Notes under the pieces: generated by a model
The model's database searches: none
What the model saw: only the letters and a program-made list of their open reading frames with translations
What the model was told of the DNA's origin: nothing
Shown: positions 9,137 to 20,800 of the stretch, one piece after another
Layout: each line of letters begins with the position of its first letter
Position numbering within the stretch: position 1 is the first letter of the stretch
Source of the DNA: Circinella umbellata
Lineage: Eukaryota; Mucoromycota; Mucoromycetes; Mucorales; Lichtheimiaceae
Direction: 5' to 3'
Length of the DNA stretch: 64,000 bases
NCBI GenBank assembly: GCA_025093555.1
Contig: JAIWNF010000021.1
Span: 620,001 to 684,000, forward strand
Position numbers and translations under genes: made by a program

Positions 9137-12100
9137 ATGCCAGACAGAATCCTATTACAAAAATGCTCTTCTTGTAAATGGCTTATCCGAGGAACGCGTT
9201 TGGAGTTAGATGCTCATGAAACCACATGTATTAGAAGTAAATTAAATTTATTGTGTGGTTCTCAAGAATCGCCTACTCCTGAATCTTCTATAAGTAATAA
9301 TATCAGTTAAGTGAGGCAGTTAATAAGGAATGGACGCGTTTATAAATCTAGTATCAAAACTAATTATATTGGTATTGTCAATAGCACCAGACCCTGTGAG
9401 TTTCTCTGAAGAATCAGCAACCACAAATACTAATGACATCGAAAAGATTGAACAGGTAATAATTTTAACAGTAATGCCTACAACTACGTTCCATTAGAAG
9501 TAGACCAACATTTCTTTTTTAGTTGGAAAATCCTGAGATTGATGAAACGGGTCTATCTGATCAACAAGACGACGATGTTGACATCTCTGATTGGAATCAA
9601 TATGAAAGAATATCGAAAATAACTGAGCAATCTACATTATATCCACAAGAATCTTCAATATCTTTGCACGATTCAACGAACCTAATTGAAAAAATATCAT
9701 CAATATCGACGTCACCACACGGATCAATAGATATACCCTCTAATAATTGCACCACTACAATAAATGGCAGCACTCATGTTACTTCTGCTGCAACAGTTAT
9801 TGACGTGCGTCAGAAATATATCCATGACGATGAACATATTAAAGTTAGTTTGGACATGTATGCAATTGCAATACACCATGGTGGAACGCAAGAACTATTC
9901 GATAAAATGATAACACGATTCAATCAATACATAAACAAACAGTTACCACCATTGTATAGCTACAGTAAATCACGACAAGCATTACGAGAATCATACGGTG
10001 TAAAGCCAAAACAATATCATATTTGCAAAAACGGTTGTATGATGTTTAAAGATGGTAACAATGGTTTAGAATGCGATGTATGTCATGAACCACGCTACCA
10101 AGATGCTGATACGCTCACTCCAAATAAAACAATGACACAACTTTCTTTGAAAGAACAGCTTGCTTTGTTTGTCAATGACGATACCATGCGTACACTGTTA
10201 AAGCATCGTGCACAGTGGACATCCACTGATAAAGTTAAGAAAAGTGTTTTCGATGGTGCAGTATACAAGGAATTACTCAGTAACAACATATTTCAAGGTG
10301 AGATGGATATTGCATTAGCATTGTATGTTGATGATTTTGAGGCATTTAAACGTGGTACGAATTCCATGTCAATTTGCCATGTCGTGATTTTAAACCTTCC
10401 AGAAGATGTTCGGTATGAAGATGCAAACATGATCCAAATTTACGTTGCTCCTGGGCCAAAGAAACCAAAGGACATCTTCAGTTTTCTTGATCCTGTCCTT
10501 CGAGAACTCGATGAACTATGCACACATGGTATGATTGTTGAGACCGACGAAAAGAGGATCCCACTCAAAGCACACCTATTGTTTGTGGGTGGCGATATTC
10601 CAGGTGTAGCCAAGGTAGCAGGTCACATGGGGCACCAAAGTTATTATGGATGTAGATTCTGTACAATTAAAGGTATGTATCAAGAAAATCGGATGACATT
10701 CCCGCCAGTATCCAAATCAAAACCACAGCAACACGTAACCATCAGCACAAGTAGTCAAGAGCAGCACCACAACAACAAAGAAGATAATCGGGAAAAGCCT
10801 GTTATACGACGGATAGAAACGTTCAAACGAAAGAATGAAAGTATTGGACAAATTGATGCTTCCCCATTTGCGAATCTTTGTACATTTCATGGCGCGACCT
10901 TCTTTCCCATTGATATTATGCATCTTATGAAAGGTATAGGTGAACAACTGTGGAAAATGATTAAGGGTGTTTATGGTAAAGATGGCTGTTCATTATATTT
11001 ATCAAATGTGGAACAAAAGCAAATCGGGTCACGAATTGCATCATCGCGGCATTTAACCCCTTCGTCATTTTCTGGAGATTGTGGTGACATATCATTTCAA
11101 AGCGGTTTCTACCGAGCTGTGGACTGGATTCATTTTATGCTGTATTTTGTTCCCACGACTGTTCTTGAATTTTATGTCGATGTAGAAACACGGAAAGCAC
11201 TTACCGATATATCAATAATTTATCAATATGCTTTTTCAAGGTACATTATCAACATTCTTATTTTACAAAAAAAAAGAATATGCAATGTATGTAGCTCAAG
11301 TAATGATATGTATAACGCTTATCTTCTTATATAGAGAAATTGACGAAAATGGTATGACATGTTTAAGAAGCGCTGTCAAGTCGTGGACAAATTGGCTGTG
11401 CAAGCAAGTGAACAGCAAAAAATTATCAGCTGCTGCTTTTACGATAAACGAACACTATCTTACACACTTGTGCAAAACAATTGAACGCGATGGTCCATTA
11501 GTCTATCTAGCAGCTTTTAATATGGAACGAAGTATCGGTGCAATAAAAACACGCGTACGATCGCATCGACATCCCGGAATAAATGCAGGCAATATGCTTC
11601 TGGATTTAGCTGCAGTGAGAAAACGAAAAAGAAATGAGCTCAATTATGATAGTAATGATGACGATATCAACGAGAATTCCAAAGACAAAACGGATCAACA
11701 TCCATTACGGAAGAAAACAAAATCAAAAAAGGTAATAATTGTTTCCAATGACAAGAAAAGTTCAGAAATATGGGGACCATTTGCAGTAGAGACTATGGAA
11801 GCTTTAGACTGCCGAAAACAGCTTCGCCATTTTTGGGCTTGGAGAAAACAAACTTACTCAGGTGTCAATCTTGATCCTGATGAGATGATTGAGACAGGTA
11901 ATCGTTTGTACAAAGATGGAATTACATATGGTGGAACAGAGAGAGAGTCGTTACTCCGTTTGCATATATGGGTAGACATAGATAAGTCAAGAAAAAGATC
12001 ATCTGTGAAACCTGAGCAGCGACAGTATTTTGGACAAGTGAAGTTTTTTTTTAAGCATGGGTTTGTCGTGGATGAAGATGAAGGGAAATGTGAAAAACTT

Positions 12101-12328
12101 CTTGCGTTTGTTGAGTTATGTAGATTAGTTAAAGGCCATGGGCCATGGCCGTATAAAACAGATGCTAGCAGTAAAATTTATGTAGTAATCGAAGAAGATA
12201 ACATAATTGGTTTTGCAGGTCGAACAAAAGGCAAAGATACTCGTGAATACATTTACTGGTCCCAAAAAACTCCACATTCGCTAAAAGATATTACCATTGA
12301 CTATAACTTAGAGTATATACCTCGTTGA
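9137..12328 (+). CDS. CACTA transposase (Transposase_21/tnp2-like), 4 exons
   Basis: Exons are 9137-9305, 9385-9455, 9523-11240 and 11335-12328 (983 aa); all junctions keep phase. The N-terminus has a zinc-finger-like CSSCKW...HETTC. The Transposase_21 core is clear: LALYVDDFEAF near residue 350 (first acidic residue), GGDIPGVAKVAGHMGH and YYGCRFC near 436-460, and FPIDIMHLMKG near 542 (second acidic residue). AFNMERSIGAIK near 716 is a candidate third acidic residue. A further 200 or so residues follow, ending YNLEYIPR. The enzyme should cut and paste the surrounding element by recognising its terminal and subterminal repeats. The intron at 11241-11334 would cause early termination if retained. 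No frameshift or internal stop is seen, so this copy may be functional. Confidence 0.9.
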
Positions 12329-12339
12329 CATTCTAATAT

Positions 12340-12563
12340 TAAATATATTATTCGTATAACTGTATATTTCTTGTAAATTTTCTCAATATGATATCAATAC
12401 ATGAATATTATTCATATATTTTTAAATAGTTGAATACTATCTAAATACTATCCATATATCCATATATTCCTTGTATATTTTTTTTGAATATAATGTCAAG
12501 ACATAAATATTATTCATATATTTTTTATATATTTGAATATTATCTGAATGTTATTCTTATATT
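12340..12563. repeat. Right subterminal AT-rich repeats
   Basis: Repeated units such as AATATTATTCATATATTTTT (about 12405 and 12504) and variants of TTGAATA-TATCT. Composition resembles the left subterminal block. Confidence 0.6.
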
Positions 12564-12596
12564 TATATATTTCGCGTATATTTTTTTCCTACGGTG
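12564..12596 (-). repeat. Right terminal inverted repeat of the transposon
   Basis: Inverse of the left 33-bp terminus with 3 mismatches. It is followed by ATT at 12597-12599, the right copy of the target duplication. Confidence 0.9.
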
Positions 12597-13674
12597 ATTG
12601 TTAACCAACTCAAAAGCGTTACATCTAGAAGCAAGTAAAAAAATACCTCCTCCATCCCTACAAATGTCTTGTTCAGATACGTATCATAAAAGTGATATCA
12701 CAAGAGTTTAGAAAATTGCATCTACATTAGCACCCACTCATAATGCTACTATTGACAATTCAAAAAAACTATTATGCTTACTAGAAATAATGATAACCAT
12801 TAGCAAAACAATGGTGCATCATATTGATTATTATTATTACTACCATTATCAAGATAATGTAGAACAGAATAATACATAATTCTCTCGTTCTCTTTCTCGC
12901 GCAACAATATCTATCACAGAGACCTACCACCTTTACACAAAGCTCAAGATCCGTAGAAGTTTAACGCGCATGCGCAAAACAGGAAAGCAAAAGTATCTAC
13001 AATAGAATAGAAATACTTAGCTATTACGTTACTATGTAATAAAGACATACTCTTTTCCTAGCTATTAATTCTTACGTTTTAAAAATTTCTTCAAAATATT
13101 ACACATCATCATTTATTTCAAAACCCCTTTTACTTTACTCATCATTTGCAATCTGGATTAAAAAAAATAACGCTCAGCTTCACATCGTGCCATTTTTTTT
13201 ATTTTTATTTTTGGTCCCACTTGTATTACTCGATCCAAAAAAAAAGATTGGTTGTTTTAAAATGCATGCAATTATTCAATTGAAATAACTCTTAAAAGAG
13301 TTTCCCGTACTGCTTAGAGCACATAAGAATTAATCTTTTTGAATTTGACAGTTTTTTGACATCAGGCACTGTACACAGTATAAAACATTCAAAAAATCGC
13401 AGTCTAACATTACTATAACCTAAGAAGACTACCATAATGAAGTGATATTCAGTAAGAATTGCCTTACTGAAACCAAATAAAAATACATCTTTATTATAAT
13501 ACATAGCATGAAGCTATGGATTTCCCAAGCACCATGACAAAGAAAGGATGTTGGGATTTTTATGACCAACCTTTCGCCTTTTCAAATGTAAGTATATATA
13601 AAGACAATGTAAAAAGACAGCAGGGGACGAAAAAAAAAGTTTATTAGACAAAGTAATGTAAAAAAATAGATCTA
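12597..13674. other. Intergenic right of the transposon
   Basis: No supported gene. GCGCATGCGC, a 10-bp perfect palindrome, is at 12966-12975. At 13515 (+) a short frame encodes MDFPSTMTKKGCWDFYDQPF and runs into a good GTAAGTAT donor. It may be an exon remnant, but no continuation is found before the convergent gene at 13675. Confidence 0.4.
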
Positions 13675-16335
13675 CTAAACATTATCTTCTGTTTTCGTTC
13701 TCTTGACACGGTGTGTAGTTGGTGTAAAAAAAATTTCATGATGAAGGGTGGGGGAAGGGGTGGCAACAGCAACATCGATAACTTCCCGAAATCGATCTAC
13801 TTTTCGTCTTTCCTCCAGGGAATGCTCGGCAATCATACCTATTCGTAATACAAAATCCTTTGATGTTTTCAGTCAGTCAATGGTTCCTTTTTTTTTGGGG
13901 GGGGGGAAGGGGGAAGGGAATACCTTAAAAGCAAAGAGAAGCCGCAGAGTATTCTTAAATTCCAACAAGCCATTTAAAGAGGTAGGGATTGTCAGGATAT
14001 CAATTAATTTAGCAACATATACACCATGATGAGCAACTAAACAGTAGATATAACCGGTGCTGCCTAAACAAGCATAGAAAAATGATCAATTGTTAGTCGA
14101 TTATTCAAATCGTTGATGCGTCGTGAGAAAAAAGACTGACCTATCCAATCCATTGCGAGGAGGGAATCAATTTTTTTGTTCAGTCCATTAAGGTGGTTGA
14201 GGATAGCACCGTTGACACGAAGATTTTTGCATTGTTGAGTGATGGCAGTAGAGGCCGAAACAGAGGGTTTTTTAAATTCGATACTGGATAACTCCAAGTC
14301 TTTGTTGTCCCTGCCGTAACGTACTAATAAATCTATTTTCCGGCCATAAAGTTCACGGTCCGTAGATGATCCGCCAAAAACAATGTCATTGTATTGTCGT
14401 TCGTGTTTAGAGCGGCCACATGCTGTCTCTCCGCTAACACAACATAAAAAGTAAATATCACGAGTCTCAGTTTCCTTTCATTCTTTATTTCTACTTACTC
14501 AGCTAACTTTACACGCGTGTTACGAAACATGAAGTCAAAAATGGTAGCAATACGTCTGTAGATGGTGTTTTCGGAGTCATCTTGCTTCCAGTCATCCAGC
14601 GTTTCAAGTCTAAAGCCAAAAAGAAATCAGTCATTTAGGCCGCACTGTATCACATTTTAACTCGTCACTATCATGATGTTCTTACAAATATTCCACCACT
14701 TTCAGCATGGTATAACCCTCCGTTACTCTTCCTTCCGCCTTCAAGAATTTGGCCTTAAAAGTGTCGATTTGCAACAGGGCAAGTTCAATAGGTGAGTTTT
14801 CAGATTCCCTACACATACACATACACATACACAAAATAAAAATAAGAATTTATTTCTTTTTCAGCAGCTCTTGGTACTTACATGAGATCCAAAATGGACT
14901 CATACATTGATAATGTATCATCCTTCATTTTATAACATTTGAATTTATCCGCAATATTGTCCACGTGAGATTGATCAAATTTCTCTGGAAGATAAGGCTT
15001 GATTACGTTGAAGTGGTCCGTTTTCAATTGGTTCACTATGCCTGATAAAGATAACCTGTTTCAAAAAAAAGGGTATATTGATAAGTAATCCTAGATATAT
15101 TTTTCTTCTATACTACACATAACTTACTTCAATACTGAGATATCCATGCCAGTCAATGGTTCTTTTTCCATTAATAAAGAGATGACAGCACGTGAAAGGG
15201 CTAAGTTGATGTTTAAAAATGGTGATCCTTCGTCGAGTTCATTGAGGGTTTGCTTTTCCGATTCAGTCCATTCGATCCCCCCAAACTATAAAAAAAAATA
15301 AGCTGTGAAGTTGAGAGGAGAGAACGAGAGGAAGGTATGGATAAATCTTACCTTTTTCAATGCCATACCAAAAATAATCTCCTTGATAGTAAGAGCATTT
15401 TTGTTAATATCTTCTTCATCATCTGTAGATTTATTCACGACACTTTGATAGAAGCTATTGTTATTGCTATTGCTGCTGATATTGCTATTGCTGCCGATAT
15501 TACTATCGTTATTGCTACTACTTGATGATATCACTTTTCTTTTTCCATTTTCGATGGCCAAATTAGTCACAGTAGTACTATATGAATTCAGCACATCAAA
15601 ACCAGCGGTTATATAGCTGGACTCATTTTCGTTCTATAAAAAAAATAAGTATCGTAACAAAAAAAAATGGTATCCAAAAAGCCCCCATACTTACCATTTT
15701 TGTTTTCAATGTTGCAATAGTAGTCCAGATTTTTGACATAGTTTGCTTCCTAACGAAAAAATAATATTTTTTAGTCTAAGAAACGAGAATAGAATGTGAA
15801 GACTTACTTGATCTGTATTTCTGGCCGAACAATAGCGAGACTTTTTATAAATCGCCTATGCCATAAATTAAAGATCTCGGTGTCGGTATTGGAAGATTGA
15901 TCAATTGTCCACTGAGCAATTTGTTTTACTCTATTCGAGGCAAACGCTTCTAAAGTAGGTGACTTGGTTTCTGTAACGAAAGTATTCAAATCTAAAAATA
16001 AAATGAAAAAAATAAGTTAACGTCAGCATTTTTTTTTTTTTGTCTTTTCCTTTGACAACTATACTTTTACCTTCAATGCCTGGAAACATAATGTAGGGAG
16101 CGGATAAAAAATATGCATTTTTTCATGCAACAAAAAGAACCTAATGTCGGGTGTACATTTTGAACCTCCTTATTTCGCCATAAGATCGGTGATTGGATAG
16201 AATAAATAATGACGTTAGCACAATTTTCTTCTTATAAGTTTTTAATTTCACACGCAAAAAAAAACTTTTTACAATAATACCCAAGGAATCTATTGTTGCC
16301 TCATCGAGCGCACTATAGTAGTTGTACCATGACAT
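13675..16335 (-). CDS. 13-exon protein of unknown function with PD-(D/E)XK-like core
   Basis: Exons, minus strand: 16335-16273, 16168-16141, 16079-16071, 15991-15808, 15749-15695, 15633-15352, 15285-15128, 15055-14882, 14808-14686, 14609-14499, 14433-14141, 14063-13924 and 13857-13675. Phases agree at all twelve junctions, giving 600 aa. The C-terminal half has GRKIDLLVRYGR, then LELSSIEFKKP 10-20 residues later. D...ExK is the core signature of PD-(D/E)XK nuclease folds. It is followed by QQCKNLRVNGAIL and AMDWIGSTGYIYCL. A Ser/Asn-rich stretch (exon 6) is low complexity. From memory this looks like an expanded Mucorales family of unknown function, which I could not check. Exon 3 is only 9 nt and could be skipped without changing frame. 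Exon 1 lies in repeat unit R1 of the 311-bp array. Confidence 0.8.
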
Positions 16336-16433
16336 TGAAAAGTGAACATGGGTAACGCCCTGAGTGAACGCATGTGGTTGCAGGTAGGGTCATTGACGCC
16401 TACATTGGACCCTTGTTAGTAGCGTCGTTGCAC

Positions 16434-16481
<48 letters not shown>

Positions 16482-17296
16482 CCGCTGCTTGATCATATGG
16501 ATAGATTAAAAACGCCTACTTCGCCAAGGAATCTATTGTTGCATCATCGAGCGCACTATAGTAGTTGTACCAGGACATTGAAAAGTGAACATGGGCAACG
16601 CCCTGAGTGAACGCATGTGGTTGCAGGTAGGGTCATTGACGCCTACATTGGACCCTTGTTAGTAGCGTCGTTGCGAAACTTTATATGATTTAATAAACGA
16701 CAAGGTACGTCAGTAATTATCCGCATACTCACAGACACACACATCTATTCACTTTCTCTTACTATTATTATTATTATCATTACTTGTCATTACCGCTGCT
16801 TGATCATATGGATAGATTAAAAACGCCTACTTCGCCAAGGAATCTATTGTTGCATCATCGAGCGCACTATAGTAGTTGTACCAGGACATTGAAAAGTGAA
16901 CATGGGCAACGCCCTGAGTGAACGCATGTGGTTGCAGGTAGGGTCATTGACGCCTACATTGGACCCTTGTTAGTAGCGTCGTTGCGAAACTTTATATGAT
17001 TTAATAAACGACAAGGTACGTCAGTAATTATCCGCATACTCACAGACACACACATCTATTCACTTTCTCTTACTAATATTATTATTATCATTACTTGTCA
17101 TTACCGCTGCTTGAGCATATGGATAGATTAAAAACGCCTACTTCGCCAAGGAGTCTATTGTTGCCTCATCGAGCGCACTATAGTAGTTGTACCATGACAT
17201 TGAAAAGTGAACATGGGCAACGCCCTGAGTGAACGCATGTGGTTGCAGGTAGGGTCATTGACGCCTACATTGGACCCTTGTTAGTAGCGTCGTTGC
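16285..17296 (-). repeat. Tandem array (311-bp period) duplicating the promoter and first exon
   Basis: Four units: R1 16285-16527 (shortened to 243 bp), R2 16528-16838, R3 16839-17149 and R4 17150-17296 (partial). R2 and R3 are nearly identical. On the minus strand each unit starts an ORF like exon 1 of the 13-exon gene. In R2-R4 it ends after 20 codons (16578-16516, 16889-16827, 17200-17138; MSWYNYYSALDDATIDSLAK or a close variant). CTTTATA (TATA box on the minus strand) is at 16679-16685 and 16990-16996. R1, the unit attached to the gene body, has a run of ATT repeats in its place. Confidence 0.9.
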
Positions 17297-17577
17297 GAAG
17301 TAGGCTCTCCTCCATTGGAAAGAATATTTTTTTGGTAATAAGACTGTACTCTCTGATTAATGATGTATTCCTGGAAAGAAAATATGAAAGGTAACAAAAA
17401 AGAAATTGTGAATTGTTATGATGATAATGCGCTCATTTTTTCTTTGTTTTTTTTCTTCTACTGGATGGGCTGTTACTAGCATTGTTATAAGCATGAATGT
17501 GGAAGCGAACAGCTAAAGCAACAACAGCATGAAAACATCATCAGCAACAGCAGATGCGGATCATCAAGTACAGAACC

Positions 17578-17821
17578 TTTCAATTTAACTATTTGGTTAT
17601 GGATAATGCGCAAATACCCTCAATAAAAACGTATTGAACTGCCTCTTACTGAACTTTGATACCGCTGCAGCTATCTCCTTCCACAGTCTCCAGAACTTAA
17701 CCCATTGAACAATTTCAGCTCAAGGTGAAATATCAAATCAAAAATTGAAGCTTTGTCAGACTCAAAAATATCCGAGGCTTGTAAATTAAAGGTGGAAGCA
17801 CCAAAATATTTTTTTCATTGA
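17578..17821 (+). pseudogene. Decayed Tc1/mariner transposase C-terminal fragment
   Basis: One frame gives NYLVMDNAQIPS (the catalytic-D region of Tc1/mariner). After in-frame stops and a shift, another gives CSYLLPQSPELNPLNNFSS, the hallmark SPELNPxxxF box before the last acidic residue. KISEACKLK follows. Several stops and a frameshift make it inactive. No terminal repeats were identified. Confidence 0.75.
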
Positions 17822-20800
17822 GTCAATAAAATATTTATTATCACCATTTACCAACCTTACAGTGTATGAAAATTTATGAGAAGATTTTTGTTACACACAA
17901 ACCGACCCGTGCGTAATCCTAATTTTATGTCAGATGATGATATAGCCGTATTAAAGGATTACGATGTAAATCCATCGGAGAGAAAAAAACAAAGGAACAA
18001 TAACATCATTATATAAATCTATAAGCTAATATCTTGATAACAAAGAACGATGATGCCATCTTTCATTTTTTGCACATATTTTTGATAAATAATAAAGTTG
18101 GGCATTAAATGGTAATACAATAAGCAAGAAGATGATGAAAGGTGGGAGTATAGTTGCTTGTTTAATATTAAACAACGGCTTACCGATATAGAAGAAAAGT
18201 CTGTGCACCAGGAACACAGTTACGAACGGTCGACCCGTCCTCTCTCTCTCTTTCTTTGTGGTGTGGTGTGGTGTGGTGTGGTGTGACGTGTGTGTGTATG
18301 TTTTATTTATTGTGTGCGGCGGTTTTACAAAATAAAATAACAATAACAATAATAGTAATAATATTAATCTGTAACAGTTATACAAACAAAAGGAAAAAAA
18401 AAAGTTCTGTCGTGATACGTAAACAACCGAAAACATCATCTGTTGTTATAATATTGAGTGGTAGAAACTAAAATAACGAAAATCTCTAAATACTCCTTTT
18501 AAATTACCAAGCTAATAATAAATCCTCGTGTGGTTTATTCTTGCATTATTTGACAACTACATACGATGAAATCATCATGTTCATCCTTAGCAACTCTTAT
18601 AGAATGATCAAATATGAGTCTAGAATTTTTTCTATTGTATGTATTATTATTGCCGTCATTATTGTCATCATTATTTATCATCTATTTTTTATTATTATTC
18701 AAATGACCTTGGTTATTATGGAGAGCGGGGGGGGGGACACAAACCATGTAAAACAAATCATGTGTTTCTACACCATCAACATAACATCTTGATTTACTGG
18801 GTTATGTGGTTTTCTAATGTAGCTTGATCACAATATATAAAATCTATAATCTGTTTTTTTTTCAAACGATCGGTTTCATTAAAATACACATGAATAAACC
18901 TAGATTGTTTTTAATGCCGGTCATTGCCATCCAAGTGATAATAGTAATAAAAATAAAGCGCGCACATTTTTTTTACTTACTGTCGTCATATTGAATAAAC
19001 ATATAAACATATATGTTTATATTACATTAAATATCACTATACCTAATAAAAAGTGAAAGAAATGAGGTTTTTTTCTCACTTTAGATATATATATTTAGTC
19101 ACGAGTATAGGTGAAGATAATAGTTATAATCAACAATAATAGTAACGTAGTATATATATATATTGTCTCCAAATTTATTACGTATCTCATCTTTTTTTTC
19201 ATTTTGAATGAGAAAGTGTAAAGAAATATTTTATTATAGGCTACGAAAATGCCGTGTAGTGCTCACATGGGGTAAACAAATGGTCCTTTGAGGAGAGATG
19301 ATGAAAGATTTTTTTTCTGAATCCAAAGTGATATATGAACATGTGTTGTCACGGTTAGTACATGGATGTGTGCTATTCGTTATACTTGTGGTACAGACTA
19401 CAACAGATCAGAGGTTTTTACGAAATCAAGTAGCAATAGAGAGTAAAAAAAATCTACTAAAACCAGCAGTTTATTTCCAAAATTTCAAGCCGGACATTTT
19501 AGAATTGACCAAAGTCTGTGAAAATGAATTGCTATGAATACTAATGATGCCAAGGATCCTCATACTATCATATTAAGATTTTCTTCTAATCAAAATCTAC
19601 TTTGGTTTGTTCCATACATTATCTTTTCCATAACTGTTTTTATTTATCACTTAATTGTACGTACATATAATTATCGATTTGACAAAGTCACTGAAGTATT
19701 GTGTTCGACTTCTTATATAGATCTTGTTGGCGTCATCGTTTCATACTATCGGCTAAAAAAAACTGAATGCAAAACATAATCGTCTTGTCATGTAACAGTA
19801 AATCCTTTGTAAATTAGTACCCATCAAAACAGTATTATGCTAAACTGGTAGAATCTTTCGATAACTTTTACATCCCTAAGTAGTTGAATATTGGTGGTTT
19901 GATAAATCGGTATCCGGCGAACTTGTCAAAACACTTACAAAAGTCATAATAGTATCTCCTTATTCTAATTTATATAATGTTGCTTTTTTAATAGGTAGAA
20001 TAAGTAGTACTACATATAGTTTGTTGCTTAAACTTTAACCCAGTTCTTCGTTTCCTTTGCTTCAAATTCCTTTATTGTTTTTATGCTACTGTATGAATAA
20101 AAAATATACAGTTCGTCTTTGTCATCAAATGAAATTCTATCGATTGTTGGTAATAGCATTTATCTTCTCCATTATGTCCATATTACCTGCTTCCCCCTCC
20201 TCTTTTTCCTCAGTTATTTTATGTACTTGCTCTTCATTATCAACGAAATATGTAATTGTGCTGTTGATATCATATAAGTTAACTCTATGTATTTACATTG
20301 TACAACTATTTATCTTATTGTATATACATACATTCTTTGTTGTCAAATTAAATAATAAAACCCGCCAATACATTATGGTTGCTATTACTTTTATTACTAG
20401 AGCTTCTACTTAAGCCCACATCGATAGTAGAAGTAAGGCTATTTTGACCAGTTAGCTACATTATATGAGCTATCATTTTTTTTAGCTACTTGTACAGTTT
20501 GATTTAATTCTATTTACAATTTTACAGTATATTCTGTGGCTGTCAGATTAGAGTCTCAAAAGATTAAGCCAGTACAAACATTCACCTATGTGGAAAGTAC
20601 CCACTTCAAGGAAAATTATTGAACTTTTTCTACAAACTGTATCATTATAATTTAATCGTTCATTCACTTTATGTTTTGGTCTGTTTTTTTTATGTTCAGT
20701 TACTTTTTATTCTTTTCTATTCTCTCTCCCTTTATTCATCTCTCTATTTTATTCTTGTTGTTCTTGTATTTTTTTATTGCTGAAACAATTTACCAAGCTT

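Larger units (their letters stand above)
6976..12596. mobile_element. CACTA-type (EnSpm/CMC-like) DNA transposon, structurally complete
   Basis: A 5,621-bp element starting CACCGTAGGAAAAA and ending with the inverted copy. The termini match over 33 bp with 3 mismatches and are flanked by ATT on both sides (6973-6975, 12597-12599). CAC...GTG ends and a 3-bp target duplication are typical of CACTA elements. It carries a Transposase_21-like gene on the plus strand and a second spliced gene on the minus strand, transcribed apart from a 91-bp shared intergenic region. AT-rich subterminal repeats lie inside both ends. The transposase frame is intact; the second gene has one unexplained frame break. 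Confidence 0.9.

Noticed and set aside
16285..16431. Alternative frame in the tandem units (VNDPTCNHMRS...) after a TACTAAC...TAG acceptor
   Set aside because: It ends in a stop in every unit, whereas the ATG frame connects in phase to twelve downstream exons.
16528..17149. CRISPR-like array
   Set aside because: Units are 311 bp, almost identical throughout and contain gene parts; there are no short repeats with unique spacers, and the genome is eukaryotic.
18026..18439. 137-codon minus-strand ORF
   Set aside because: Made largely of the GTGTG microsatellite, poly-T and composition-driven Leu/Phe; no splice signals, family or context.
20057..20413. 118-codon hydrophobic plus-strand ORF
   Set aside because: T-rich DNA always encodes hydrophobic residues; no promoter or domain and no charged-segment pattern of a real membrane protein.
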